NCBI GenBank assembly: GCA_021732045.1
Contig: JAKFWK010000003.1
Coordinates: 186,001-250,000 of the forward strand
DNA length: 64,000 nt
Reading direction: 5' to 3'
Source of the DNA: Sulfurimonas sp.
GTDB taxonomy: Bacteria > Campylobacterota > Campylobacteria > Campylobacterales > Sulfurimonadaceae
A program made the translations under genes and the position numbers. The notes under the pieces are model-generated. The model searched no databases and was not told the origin of the DNA. It was given only the letters and a program-made list of their open reading frames with translations. Shown one piece after another: positions 44,904 through 53,769 of the stretch. Each line of letters opens with the position of its first letter. Within the stretch, counting starts at the first letter, position 1.

Positions 44904-45469
44904 TGACGATTTTTCAAATAGTACTATTGGCAATTTCTGCTTATTTTGCATATAGAATTTACGAGCATGTTCAGGGACTTCAAGACCCAGAGGTAAAAAG
45001 TGATACTTTGTCATCTAGTTTTGATGCGCATAGTTTAGTGGAGCAGGCGGATGAGGCGTTTGGGGCAAACGATATGAAAAAAGCAATTGAACTGCTTAGT
45101 GAAGCAGCCACTAAAAAACCAGATGATTCAGAGATTTTGTTTAAAACAGGATATATTTTACAAAAGCAAAATAACAACACTGAGGCACTAAAGTACTATA
45201 AAGAAGCACTTTCACTTGATAAAAATAATGAGTTTATACATAACTCAATAGCGAGTGTTTATAGAGCAAACGGCGAATTTGTATCTGCAAAAATACATCT
45301 TGATGATTCACTGGCACTCGATGACAAAAACAAAATAACATACTATAACTATGGAAATCTTTTAGTTGATATGCAAAAAATTGATGGAGCAAAAGAGATG
45401 TATAAAAAAGCCCTAGAGATTGATCCAGACTTTAGGGAAGCTAGTGCTGAGTTGGTAAAATTAACTTGA
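44903..45469 (+). CDS. Membrane-anchored TPR protein
   Basis: A 188-residue protein with an N-terminal transmembrane helix (about 3-20, FQIVLLAISAYFAYRIY) and about three to four tetratricopeptide repeats from residue 45 to the end (for example NTEALKYYKEALSLDKNNEFIHNSIASVYRANGE). Likely a scaffold facing the cytoplasm or periplasm; the partner is unknown. It closes the truB-csrA-ispE-smpB string. Confidence 0.8.
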   Translation: MTIFQIVLLAISAYFAYRIYEHVQGLQDPEVKSDTLSSSFDAHSLVEQADEAFGANDMKKAIELLSEAATKKPDDSEILFKTGYILQKQNNNTEALKYYKEALSLDKNNEFIHNSIASVYRANGEFVSAKIHLDDSLALDDKNKITYYNYGNLLVDMQKIDGAKEMYKKALEIDPDFREASAELVKLT

Positions 45470-45632
45470 AGTCACTCAAAAAACTTATGCAATTATTTTT
45501 AAATTAAAACTTCTTGCACATAAAAATAATCAAAATATTGCATTACAAAGTTACAACAAACCACTTTAAACCCTTGCCTGCACTAGGTTTGCTAACATAA
45601 TTATTTAATAACAACAATACAGAGTAGTTTAC

Positions 45633-45661
45633 TTGACATTAATCTTTTATTTATCTATACT
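45633..45661 (+). promoter_or_regulatory. Near-consensus sigma-70 promoter of the sulfhydrylase gene
   Basis: TTGACA (45633-45638) and TATACT (45656-45661) are 17 bases apart, ending 26 bases before the start codon. A perfect -35 is unusual in this phylum, where -35 elements are generally weak, so this may be a strong promoter held down by a repressor such as the Rrf2 protein encoded two genes downstream. Confidence 0.7.
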
Positions 45662-45687
45662 TCTATTAATAAATTAAAGGAGTCAAC

Positions 45688-46950
45688 ATGGACAAAAATA
45701 CAATAGCTATTCATTATGGATATAACAAGGATTCTAACATGACAATGGCTGCTCCTATTTATCAGAGTACCTCTTACGAGTTTGAGAGCGCAGAGCAGGC
45801 AGCTAATCGTTTCTCATTAAAAGAGTTAGGTAATATCTATACAAGACTTGCAAATCCTACCTCTAATCTTTTAGAGGAGCGTATCGCTGCACTAGAAGGA
45901 GGAGTTGCTGCTATTGCTACAGCAAGTGGACAATCAGCAATTTTTTATTCGTTAGCAAATGTTGCAGAGGCTGGTGACAATATACTTATATCAAATAAAC
46001 TCTACGGTGGAACAGTAACACTTACGATTCATACAATGAAGCGTTTTGGAATAACTGCAAAAATTTTTGATGTGGATAATCCAACAACTCTAGAAGCATT
46101 GATAGATGATAAGACAAAAGCCATATTTTTTGAGAGCATATCTAATCCGCAAATTACTATCGCTGATATAGATGGTATTGTCAATATCGCAAAAAAACAT
46201 AAAATTTTGACTATATGTGACAATACAGTTGCCTCTCCTGCACTCTTAAACCCACTAGAGCATGGCGTTGATATAGTTGTGCACAGCACAAGTAAATATA
46301 TCTCAGGACAAGGTCTTGCTTTGGGCGGCGTAATAGTTGAGAGAGACGGACTTAGAGATTTTTTTAAGGACAGCAGCAGATATAGTCACTTTAATGAACC
46401 AGATGCAAGCTACCATGGTTTAGTATATACGGATCTTCCATTTCCACCATTTTCTTTAAGGGTGAGGTTGAATCTGCTCCGCGATATAGGCGCCACTCCG
46501 GCTCCATTTAATAGCTGGCTTTTGATTCAGAGCTTAGAGACACTTCATATACGCATGAAAGAGCACTCAAGAAATGCACTTGATGTTGCAAAGTTTTTAA
46601 AATCTCATAAAAAAGTAAAAAATGTAAGTTATCCTGGGCTTGAGAGCGATTCTCAACATGAGAAAGCTAAAAAGTATTTTCCTAAAGGGCATGTTAGTGG
46701 ACTTATTAATTTTGATGTTGAAGATTTTGACACCGCGAAAGAGTTGATAAACAAAACAGAACTATTTTCTATCGTTGTAAATATAGGGGATTCCAAATCA
46801 CTAATTATACATCCTGCTTCAACTACACACCAGCAGATTGCAACGGATGAGCAGCTAAAAGCTGGTATTAGGCCCGGAATGATAAGACTAAGCATAGGTC
46901 TTGAAGATAGTGCTGATTTGATTGCTGATCTTAAAAAAGCGTTAGGATAG
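45688..46950 (+). CDS. O-acetylhomoserine sulfhydrylase / Cys-Met metabolism PLP enzyme
   Basis: A 420-residue enzyme of the Cys/Met PLP family. NIYTRLANPTSNLLEERIAALEGG, ATASGQSAIFYSL, and the PLP lysine in HSTSKYISGQGLALGG indicate the O-acetylhomoserine aminocarboxypropyltransferase (MetY) group, which forms homocysteine from O-acetylhomoserine and sulfide. It has a strong Shine-Dalgarno (AAAGGAG) and the near-consensus promoter at 45633. Homoserine comes from hom (27.2 kb). It is followed by DUF4395 and an Rrf2 regulator. Confidence 0.9.
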   Translation: MDKNTIAIHYGYNKDSNMTMAAPIYQSTSYEFESAEQAANRFSLKELGNIYTRLANPTSNLLEERIAALEGGVAAIATASGQSAIFYSLANVAEAGDNILISNKLYGGTVTLTIHTMKRFGITAKIFDVDNPTTLEALIDDKTKAIFFESISNPQITIADIDGIVNIAKKHKILTICDNTVASPALLNPLEHGVDIVVHSTSKYISGQGLALGGVIVERDGLRDFFKDSSRYSHFNEPDASYHGLVYTDLPFPPFSLRVRLNLLRDIGATPAPFNSWLLIQSLETLHIRMKEHSRNALDVAKFLKSHKKVKNVSYPGLESDSQHEKAKKYFPKGHVSGLINFDVEDFDTAKELINKTELFSIVVNIGDSKSLIIHPASTTHQQIATDEQLKAGIRPGMIRLSIGLEDSADLIADLKKALG

Positions 46951-46954
46951 CATT

Positions 46955-47389
46955 TTGGCAAAAGCATGTCCTGTTAATTTTCGTAAAATCAATGAAAATC
47001 AGATTAGAATTCAAGCACTACTCATTACATTGATAGCTGTGGTATTTGTTGGTACAAAATGGAGTCCTATCCCTTTTTTATTGTTATATGATTTTACGGT
47101 AAGGCTTTTTATATCTCCAAAGTTAAGCCCTCTTGTGCATATTGCTATTGGAGTGTTAAAATTTTTTGCTATCAAGAAGTTGCTTATAGATTCTGGACCT
47201 AAGCTTTTTGCTTCAAAGATTGGATTTGTATTTGCATTGATTATTGTTGTGAGTGTAGTTTTAGGATTAAGTGATGTCGCAACTATTTTTGCTATAATTC
47301 TGGCTGTATGCGCTGGGTTGGAAGCACTTTTTAACTACTGCATAGGCTGTAAATTTTATCAAATATTACGACATTTCAATATAATTTAA
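46955..47389 (+). CDS. DUF4395 membrane protein
   Basis: A 144-residue membrane protein beginning with a conserved CPVNFRKINENQIR segment and carrying four hydrophobic stretches (about 22-38, 60-78, 87-105, 107-130) and a C-terminal YCIGCKF. DUF4395 proteins are often found near sulfur or thiosulfate genes; function unknown. The start is TTG at 46955 with AGGA upstream, five bases after the sulfhydrylase gene. Confidence 0.8.
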   Translation: MAKACPVNFRKINENQIRIQALLITLIAVVFVGTKWSPIPFLLLYDFTVRLFISPKLSPLVHIAIGVLKFFAIKKLLIDSGPKLFASKIGFVFALIIVVSVVLGLSDVATIFAIILAVCAGLEALFNYCIGCKFYQILRHFNII

Positions 47390-47399
47390 GGAATCCGCT

Positions 47400-47810
47400 A
47401 TGTCAGGAATAAGCTCAAAGGGCAAATATGGACTCGCCGCAATGTATCAACTTATGCAAAGTGATAAGGGTGTAGCTATCCAAATTAAAGAGATTGCAGA
47501 TAAAGCAAATATTCCTAAAAATTATCTTGAGCAGATTTTAGTTATTTTAAAACGAGATGGTCTTGTAAAAAGCGTTAGAGGAGCTAGCGGCGGTTATATG
47601 CTTCAAAAAGACCCAAAAGAGATAATGATATATGATATTATCAATGCACTAGAGGGAGGCCTTTGCAATGATGGCGTAATCCAAAGTGACAACGATGTGC
47701 TGAATCTTTTCTGGAAAGAAAAACAGGAGAAAGTGCGCGATATATTTAACATCCCATTAACGGAACTTAAAAACTATGAGCGAAGTAGACAGATAATGTA
47801 TATGATTTAG
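47400..47810 (+). CDS. Rrf2-family transcriptional regulator
   Basis: A 136-residue winged-helix repressor of the Rrf2/CymR/IscR family. SSKGKYGLAAMYQLM, the recognition-region KNYLEQILVILKRDGLVKSVRGASGGYML and the C-terminal dimer helix are clear. It has a single cysteine, so it lacks the three-cysteine [2Fe-2S] site of IscR, and resembles CymR-type cysteine regulators more. Position at the end of the sulfhydrylase unit suggests autoregulated control of sulfur assimilation. Confidence 0.9.
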   Translation: MSGISSKGKYGLAAMYQLMQSDKGVAIQIKEIADKANIPKNYLEQILVILKRDGLVKSVRGASGGYMLQKDPKEIMIYDIINALEGGLCNDGVIQSDNDVLNLFWKEKQEKVRDIFNIPLTELKNYERSRQIMYMI

Positions 47811-47887
47811 TATATTTTTTTTAAAATTGTTCGGTTACAATACTTTAACTGCTAATACATAAATATAGCCACTACGGAGCGAACTTA

Positions 47888-48610
47888 ATGAAAATATCAC
47901 AAGTATATGATTTTTTAAACAATCTATCGCCGTTTTCTCTTCAGGAGTCTTGGGATAACTCAGGACTACTTATTGGTGATTTTAATCAAGATGTCAAAAA
48001 AATAGTCCTAAGTATCGATGTTGATGAAGCACTAGTTGATTCGATGGAGGAAAACTCACTTCTTATAACGCATCATCCGCTTATATTTGGTGGACTTAAG
48101 CAGTTGGAATTTAGTAAATATCCTGCAAATTTGATTAAAAAAATGGTACAAAAAAACATCTCAAATATTGCGATGCACACAAATTTTGACCAAACACATC
48201 TAAATGATTATGTTGCAACCAAAGTTTTGGGATATAAAATCTCACACAAAGATGGTTTTGTCGCATATTTGGAGGTAAATGAAGATTTTGACTCTTTTGC
48301 AAAAAAAGTCTCTTGCGTCTTTTCGCTTCCTTTTGCAAAGTGTGTAAAGAGTTCAGATTTTGTAAAAAGGGCGGCTTTGGTAACTGGTTCCGGCTGTTCG
48401 TTGTTAAAATCTATAGATGCTGACTGCTTTTTAACAGGAGATATTAAATACCACGACGCAATGGAAGCAGCAAGCATAAACATCTCACTTATAGACATAG
48501 GACATTTTGAGAGTGAGAGATTTTTTGCGGAGATTTTATCGCTTCATTTGAAAAATTTAGGTTTAGAAGCTATAATTTCATCATCAAAAAATCCTTTTAC
48601 TTATATTTAA
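47888..48610 (+). CDS. Nif3/YbgI-like dinuclear metal-binding protein
   Basis: A 240-residue member of the DUF34/Nif3 family, which binds two metal ions. SWDNSGLLIGD, LLITHHPLIFGG, MHTNFDQT (metal His and Asp ligands) and the late IDIGHFESERF are present. Some members are annotated as GTP cyclohydrolase type 2, but the function is unproven. A TACAAT -10 lies about 45 bases before the start. Confidence 0.9.
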   Translation: MKISQVYDFLNNLSPFSLQESWDNSGLLIGDFNQDVKKIVLSIDVDEALVDSMEENSLLITHHPLIFGGLKQLEFSKYPANLIKKMVQKNISNIAMHTNFDQTHLNDYVATKVLGYKISHKDGFVAYLEVNEDFDSFAKKVSCVFSLPFAKCVKSSDFVKRAALVTGSGCSLLKSIDADCFLTGDIKYHDAMEAASINISLIDIGHFESERFFAEILSLHLKNLGLEAIISSSKNPFTYI

Positions 48611-48644
48611 GTAAAAGGTAGCGCAATAATCTAAAAGGAGATTA

Positions 48645-49355
48645 ATGAACCTACATATTAAACAGCTAGTAAGCTTGTCACAAATAGATAAAGAGATAGA
48701 TGCTTTTGAGCCTCAAATAGAAGAAGCAAGATACAAACTAGAAGCTGCTTTAGCTAAAAAACAGAGTATTGATTCAGATGTTGAAAATCTTACAAAAGAG
48801 ATTAAAGATGAGCAGATCAAAAAACAAAAAAATGAGATGCACCTTCAAGATCTTTCTAAAAAATTAAGTGACAATAGTAAAAAAAGTGGCGAGATAAAAA
48901 CAGAACGAGAGATGAAATCACTTCAGCTTGAAGAAGAAATTGCTAAAGAGCAGGTAACTTTTGCAAATGAAGAGATAGATAGACTTGAGAGAATTATAGA
49001 TTTAAAAACAGAGCAAGTTGAAGCGGCAAAAAAATCACTTATTGATTTAGAAGCTAACTTGACATCTGTTAGAGAAGAAGTTGATGCAAAACTTGAAGTA
49101 ATCAACAACTCTCGTCAAGATGTTTTTATGAAAAAAGAGAAACTAATATCTGAAATGAACCAAAAAGGTTTAGCTTTTTATCAAAAAATCCGCAGATGGG
49201 CTAAAAATAGCACAGTTGTAGCAGTTGAAGATCAAGCTTGTATGGGCTGTAATATGCTTATAAGCGATAAAATTTATGCTGATGTTATAAGAGCTGAAGA
49301 GATTACAACTTGCCCTCATTGTGGCCGTATCCTCTATTTGGAAATACAAGAGTAG
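48645..49355 (+). CDS. CdsZ-like coiled-coil zinc-ribbon protein
   Basis: A 236-residue protein with a long coiled coil (about 15-185) and a C-terminal C4 zinc ribbon: Cys199, Cys202, Cys223 and Cys226 (CMGC and CPHC). This is the DUF164/CdsZ layout found in Campylobacter and Helicobacter, proposed to act on RNA or translation; the exact role is inferred from family recollection. Strong Shine-Dalgarno AAAGGAG. It is three bases upstream of waaA. Confidence 0.85.
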   Translation: MNLHIKQLVSLSQIDKEIDAFEPQIEEARYKLEAALAKKQSIDSDVENLTKEIKDEQIKKQKNEMHLQDLSKKLSDNSKKSGEIKTEREMKSLQLEEEIAKEQVTFANEEIDRLERIIDLKTEQVEAAKKSLIDLEANLTSVREEVDAKLEVINNSRQDVFMKKEKLISEMNQKGLAFYQKIRRWAKNSTVVAVEDQACMGCNMLISDKIYADVIRAEEITTCPHCGRILYLEIQE

Positions 49356-49358
49356 GGC

Positions 49359-50531
49359 TTGAAGCCTTTTACACTTCTCTATTTCATCTTGAGTGTTGCG
49401 TTATATTTTATAGCGCTTCCTCTTCTGATTTATCTCTCATTTAAACAAAAATACAAAGAATCAATCCCTGCTCGTTTTTTTCTTTTTAAAAATTCTAGGT
49501 TTAAAAACGGTGATGGCATCTGGTTTCATGTCTGCTCACTTGGAGAAGCTAGAGCGTTAAAACCTATCTTGGAGCAACTTCGTGATAGTGAGATAAAAAT
49601 AACAACCATAACTCACACCGGACAAGCTGAAGCAAAAAAATACAGTGCCGAAGTTAGATACCTGCCTTATGAGATGTTTTTGCCATTTTGGACCAAAAAA
49701 CAGAGAGTTCTTGTGGTGCTCGAGGCGGAATTTTGGTTTATGCTTTTTAGTGTAATGAGAGCAAAGGGGAGTAGAATTATCCTTTTAAATGCTCGAATAT
49801 CTGAGAAGAGTGTAAAAAAATATCTACAATTTGCTTGGTTTTATAAAAAAATTCTCTCTCAAGTAGAGATAATTTATGCACAGAGCGAAGTTGATAAAAA
49901 TCGTTTTATTGCTCTTGGAGCTAGAAATATTGAGGTTATTGGCAACATTAAACTCGCTGGTGAAATCGTTAAATCAAAAGAGTATACAAAGCCAGAGAGT
50001 GAGTTGATTGTTGCTGGAAGCACTCATGAGGGCGAAGAAGAGAGTGTCTTAAAATCATTTGTTGAGTACAGAAAACTCTATGATGCAAAATTGGTAATAG
50101 TTCCAAGACATCCAGAGAGATTTAAAAAAGTATTTGAGCTTATGAGTGAGTATGCACAAAAAAATGCTCTAACATTAAGTAAATTTTCTCAAAGTAGAGA
50201 GTTTGAAACAGATATGATTTTAGTTGATGCCATGGGCGAGTTAAATAATATCTACGCGATTAGTGATATAGCAATTTTAGGCGGTGCATTTAAAGATGAT
50301 GTAGGCGGACACAATCCGCTAGAGCCAGCTTTTTTTGGATGTAAAATAATAACAGGAAAGCATTTTTTTCACCAAAGAGAGCTTTTTAAGTATGTCCACC
50401 ATGTTCAATATGTTGAGCCAGATGAGATTCACAAAGCTCTGATAATAGCAAAGAATTTGCCAAACAGCATGGTGGAAGAGAAGATAAATCTAGCTCCAGT
50501 GATAAAGAGAATATTAGAATTAAGGAATTAA
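49359..50531 (+). CDS. waaA: 3-deoxy-D-manno-octulosonic acid (Kdo) transferase
   Basis: A 390-residue inner-membrane glycosyltransferase that adds Kdo to lipid A precursor. An N-terminal membrane anchor (about 5-27), WFHVCSLGEARALKPIL, LEAEFWFMLF, and the GT-B donor site GGHNPLEPAFFG are present. The start is TTG at 49359, since the family N-terminus begins just before this hydrophobic segment. One base separates it from the pseudouridine synthase gene. Confidence 0.93.
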   Translation: MKPFTLLYFILSVALYFIALPLLIYLSFKQKYKESIPARFFLFKNSRFKNGDGIWFHVCSLGEARALKPILEQLRDSEIKITTITHTGQAEAKKYSAEVRYLPYEMFLPFWTKKQRVLVVLEAEFWFMLFSVMRAKGSRIILLNARISEKSVKKYLQFAWFYKKILSQVEIIYAQSEVDKNRFIALGARNIEVIGNIKLAGEIVKSKEYTKPESELIVAGSTHEGEEESVLKSFVEYRKLYDAKLVIVPRHPERFKKVFELMSEYAQKNALTLSKFSQSREFETDMILVDAMGELNNIYAISDIAILGGAFKDDVGGHNPLEPAFFGCKIITGKHFFHQRELFKYVHHVQYVEPDEIHKALIIAKNLPNSMVEEKINLAPVIKRILELRN

Positions 50532-50532
50532 A

Positions 50533-51267
50533 ATGACACAAGAAAAAGCATATAAGTTATTGGCAATACAAGAGGGAATCTCAAATTCTGAAGCAAAGTC
50601 CATGATAGACCGCGGATTGGTTTATGTTGGCAATAAAAAAGTTATGATAGCTCGTGGTGATTTGAGTGTTGATACAACATTTAAAGTAGAAAAAGTAGAA
50701 AAAATTAAACCTATTTTTGAAAATAGTGACTTAATTGTAGTTGATAAACCTGCTTTTGTGAACTCTGATGAGATAGAGAGACAATTCAAAGGCGCACAGC
50801 TTCTGCATAGACTTGATCGTGAGACAAGCGGTGTTTTGATGCTTGTAAAAAATGAAGAGTTTAGAGAAAAAGCTATAATGGAGTTTAAAAAAGATAGAGT
50901 TTATAAAGAGTATATAGCTTGGGTCGAGGGAATTATCTCAGAGCCTGTTGAAATCGATAAACCGATTCTAACAACTAAAAAAAATAATCGTGCAACATCA
51001 AATGTCTCAAGTAAAGGAAAACCTGCGAGAACTGAAGTAACCCCAGATATTGTAAGCGCAAACAAGACAAAAGTGAGATGTATTATCCATCATGGAAGAA
51101 CCCATCAGATTAGAACTCACTTAAGATATATCGAGCATCCAATTGTTGGAGATGAGCAGTACGGAGGCAGACGAGCAAAGCGAGTTATGCTTCATGCGTA
51201 TAAAGTAAGAATTCTCGGAATGGAGTTTACAGCGCCAGAACCAAAGGCATTTATAAGCTTTGAGTAG
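50533..51267 (+). CDS. RluA-family pseudouridine synthase with S4 domain
   Basis: A 244-residue RNA pseudouridine synthase. The N-terminal S4-like RNA-binding part (EAKSMIDRGLVYVGNKKV) is followed by the catalytic domain with HRLDRETSGVLML, in which the Asp is the nucleophile, and GRTHQIRTHLRYI. The exact RNA target (for example 23S rRNA sites) cannot be told. It overlaps the GIY-YIG gene by eight bases. Confidence 0.92.
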   Translation: MTQEKAYKLLAIQEGISNSEAKSMIDRGLVYVGNKKVMIARGDLSVDTTFKVEKVEKIKPIFENSDLIVVDKPAFVNSDEIERQFKGAQLLHRLDRETSGVLMLVKNEEFREKAIMEFKKDRVYKEYIAWVEGIISEPVEIDKPILTTKKNNRATSNVSSKGKPARTEVTPDIVSANKTKVRCIIHHGRTHQIRTHLRYIEHPIVGDEQYGGRRAKRVMLHAYKVRILGMEFTAPEPKAFISFE

Positions 51268-51517
51268 CCTTGAGAGTGACTGGTTTGTCTATATTTTGAA
51301 GTGTTGTGACAACACTCTGTACACTGGAATAACTGTGGATTTACTAAGGCGAGTGGATGAGCATAACGGTTCGCCAAAAGGTGCCAAATACACTAAAGCA
51401 AGAAGACCAGTTGAGCTTTTATACTCCGAGAAGTGTGACGATAAAAGCAGTGCATCAAAGAGAGAAATCGCTATAAAAAAACTCTCTAAAATTAAAAAAT
51501 TAGAGCTTGTTGGCTGA
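51260..51517 (+). CDS. GIY-YIG nuclease-family protein
   Basis: An 85-residue single-domain GIY-YIG protein (UvrC-N/YhbQ type). WFVYILKCCDNTLYTGITVDLLRRVDEH contains the characteristic Tyr and Arg catalytic residues. Such small proteins are nuclease-like with uncertain biological role. The start is TTG, overlapping the upstream stop. The next gene begins on its last base. Confidence 0.88.
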   Translation: MSSLESDWFVYILKCCDNTLYTGITVDLLRRVDEHNGSPKGAKYTKARRPVELLYSEKCDDKSSASKREIAIKKLSKIKKLELVG

Positions 51518-51975
51518 TGCGACTTTTTATTGATGGCGATGCGCTTCCCAATCTGCTAAAACCCATAATTATTCGCTCAATCGAGAGAGTAAAAATAGAG
51601 ACATTTGTTGTCTCAAACAAACCAATAAGCGTTGGAAAATCAAAACAGATAGAGTATATAATCGTAGAGCAGGGCGCAGATGAGGCGGATAACCGTATTG
51701 TGGAGCTTGTCTTAGAGGGAGACTTAGTTATTACAGCAGATATTCCTCTTGCGGATAGAGTTGTAAGCAAAAAAGCACACGCAATTGATCACAGAGGCGA
51801 ACTTTATAGTGTTGAAAATATCAAACAGTATCTGGCAATGAGAAATTTAATGGAAAAAATTCGCGAAAGCGGAGAGGCAACAAGAGGACCAAAACCGTTT
51901 GCTCAAAAAGATGCTCATAATTTCGCAAATCAACTGCATAAATTCCTAGAAAAATATTATACTAAACTCAGCTGA
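51517..51975 (+). CDS. YaiI/YqxD (DUF188) family protein
   Basis: A 152-residue protein with the N-terminal FIDGDALPNLLKPI and the later ADIPLADRVVSKKAHAIDHRGELY, hallmarks of DUF188. PIN-like nuclease activity has been suggested for the family but is not established. Start ATG overlaps the GIY-YIG stop by one base (TGATGC). The gene is followed by the ffh promoter region. Confidence 0.93.
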   Translation: MRLFIDGDALPNLLKPIIIRSIERVKIETFVVSNKPISVGKSKQIEYIIVEQGADEADNRIVELVLEGDLVITADIPLADRVVSKKAHAIDHRGELYSVENIKQYLAMRNLMEKIRESGEATRGPKPFAQKDAHNFANQLHKFLEKYYTKLS

Positions 51976-51990
51976 TTAAGATAGTTGAGC

Positions 51991-52003
51991 TTGGTATTAC
52001 CAA
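51991..52003. other. 13-base palindrome upstream of ffh
   Basis: TTGGTATTACCAA is a perfect inverted repeat about one base off centre, lying about 35 bases before a TACAAT -10 for ffh. It could be an operator or the remains of a terminator for the upstream unit. Function inferred only. Confidence 0.3.
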
Positions 52004-52084
52004 TCTTTAAAGCGAACTTAAAGCAATTCTCGGCTACAATTCGCAACTTTTTACGCTATAAATATTTTAAAATTAGGAGAGCTT

Positions 52085-53434
52085 ATGTTTGATGTATTAA
52101 CGGATTCTTTTACCAATGCAATTAGAAAAATCCGTTTTCATGACGACGAAAAAGCCCTTACTAAGGCTCTTGATGAGCTAAAAAAATCCCTTTTAAAAGC
52201 AGATGTAAACCATAAAGTTGTTAGAGAACTAGTACTCAAAGTTCAAACACAAACAAAACTAAATGGAATTGGCAAAGATCAGTTTTTAGATGCGCTCAGA
52301 GCTGGACTTTATGAACTTTTAGAAATTGGTGGAAAGCGAGGCTTTATTTTTGCTCCAAATCCTCCAACTGTAGTTTTGATGACTGGACTTCAAGGTTCCG
52401 GTAAAACAACAACTACTGGAAAACTAGCAAACTACTTAAAAAATAAGCAGAAAAAAGTTTTAGTAGTTGCAGCCGATTTACAGCGTTTAGCAGCAGTTGA
52501 ACAGCTTCGCCAGATTACAGCTCAAATTGGCGTAGAGCTTTATGAGGATGAGAGCACAAAAAATCCTGTAGAGGTTGTAGCTTCTGCTCTAAAAAAAGCA
52601 AGAGATGGCATATATGATGTTGTTTTGATAGATACAGCTGGTCGTTTAGCTATAGATGATGAGCTTATGAGTGAGCTTGAAAATATTAAAAGAGTTGCAA
52701 CTCCAAACGAGATTTTTTATGTAGCAGACTCATTAACAGGTCAAGATGCCATCAAAACTGCAACTACATTTAAAGAAAAAATTGGGATTGACGGAGTTAT
52801 CTTAAGTAAATACGACGGTGATTCAAAAGGTGGAGTGGCTCTTGGTCTCTCATCACAAGTTCAGGTTCCGCTTCGTTTTATTGGTAGCGGCGAAAAGATG
52901 GAAGATTTAGAGATTTTCTTGCCAGAGCGTGTTGTAAATCGTCTTATGGGATTTGGAGATATTGAAGGACTTGCAGAAAAAACAGCTTCCGCTATCGATG
53001 TAAAGCAGGCAAAAAAACTCACCTCTAAGATAAAAAAAGGTAGCTTTAACTTCAATGACTTTTTAGAGCAGATGGAAAGTATGAAGAAGATGGGAAGCAT
53101 GAAATCGCTTCTTGGAATGATTCCAGGTATGGGAAATATGTCAAAAGCAATAAAAGATTTTGATATGGAAAATTCAAGCGAACTAAAAAATATCAAAGCC
53201 ATGGTTTCATCAATGACATTGAAAGAGAGAGAAGATCCAGAACTTCTAAACAACTCTCGCAAGCAGAGAATAGCCAATGGTTGCGGTCTTGATTTGGTTG
53301 AAATTAACCGTATGATAAAGCAGTTTAAAAATGCCGGTAAAATGGCAAAAAGGTTTTCAGGTAAAAATGGTATGAAAGATCTTCAAGCCATGATGGGTCA
53401 AATGGGCGGTGCTGGAGCATTTCAAGGCAGATAA
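52085..53434 (+). CDS. ffh: Signal recognition particle protein Ffh
   Basis: A 449-residue SRP54 homologue that binds signal sequences and 4.5S RNA and delivers nascent chains to FtsY. N domain about 1-90, G domain with GLQGSGKTTTT, DTAGRL and SKYDGDSKGG, and a methionine-rich M domain (GMIPGMGNMSKA and MKDLQAMMGQMGG near the end). The SRP RNA gene is not in this window. It precedes rpsP-KH-rimM-trmD-rplS, as in many bacteria. Confidence 0.97.
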   Translation: MFDVLTDSFTNAIRKIRFHDDEKALTKALDELKKSLLKADVNHKVVRELVLKVQTQTKLNGIGKDQFLDALRAGLYELLEIGGKRGFIFAPNPPTVVLMTGLQGSGKTTTTGKLANYLKNKQKKVLVVAADLQRLAAVEQLRQITAQIGVELYEDESTKNPVEVVASALKKARDGIYDVVLIDTAGRLAIDDELMSELENIKRVATPNEIFYVADSLTGQDAIKTATTFKEKIGIDGVILSKYDGDSKGGVALGLSSQVQVPLRFIGSGEKMEDLEIFLPERVVNRLMGFGDIEGLAEKTASAIDVKQAKKLTSKIKKGSFNFNDFLEQMESMKKMGSMKSLLGMIPGMGNMSKAIKDFDMENSSELKNIKAMVSSMTLKEREDPELLNNSRKQRIANGCGLDLVEINRMIKQFKNAGKMAKRFSGKNGMKDLQAMMGQMGGAGAFQGR

Positions 53435-53467
53435 AATCAAATCTATATGCTTTTAGAAGTTTATAAA

Positions 53468-53485
53468 TTTGCATTTAAATGCAAA
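53468..53485. promoter_or_regulatory. Perfect palindrome upstream of rpsP
   Basis: TTTGCATTTAAATGCAAA is an 18-base perfect palindrome in the 103-base gap between ffh and rpsP. It may be an operator or a hairpin in the leader; it is not followed by a T-run. A second hairpin follows at 53500-53520. Confidence 0.45.
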
Positions 53486-53499
53486 ATCTAATATATACA

Positions 53500-53520
53500 G
53501 CAAGTTGAAATATGACTTGC
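53500..53520 (+). promoter_or_regulatory. rpsP leader hairpin
   Basis: GCAAGT (53500-53505) and ACTTGC (53515-53520) form a six-base stem with a nine-base loop, ending about 17 bases before the rpsP start and just before its Shine-Dalgarno (GAAGGA). The position allows an effect on ribosome loading. Confidence 0.4.
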
Positions 53521-53537
53521 GCAGAGAAGGAAAAAAA

Positions 53538-53768
53538 ATGGCAACAGTTATTCGTTTAACTAGAATGGGAAGAAAAAAACAACCTTTTTACCGTATCGCG
53601 GTAACAGATTCTCGCAAAAGAAGAGATGGTGGTTGGATAGAGTTAATTGGACATTACAATCCAATGGTAGCTGAGAAAACTTTGGTAGTTGACGCTGAGC
53701 GTTTAGATTACTGGCTAAGTGTTGGTGCTAAAATGAGTGACCGCGTTAAAAAGATAACAGGTCGTTAA
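53538..53768 (+). CDS. rpsP: 30S ribosomal protein S16
   Basis: A 76-residue ribosomal protein. The start ATG 53538 gives the standard N-terminus [19 protein letters not shown] with AGAAGGA upstream; an open frame further up to 53469 is not coding, because it crosses the palindromic leader. [18 protein letters not shown] and [13 protein letters not shown] are typical. First gene of the rpsP-KH-rimM-trmD-rplS unit. Confidence 0.97.
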   Translation: MATVIRLTRMGRKKQPFYRIAVTDSRKRRDGGWIELIGHYNPMVAEKTLVVDAERLDYWLSVGAKMSDRVKKITGR

Positions 53769-53769
53769 T

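Noticed and set aside
53469..53537. A 23-codon upstream extension of the S16 frame
   Set aside because: The extension runs through a perfect palindrome and a leader hairpin and does not match the S16 N-terminus; ATG 53538 does, with a good ribosome site.
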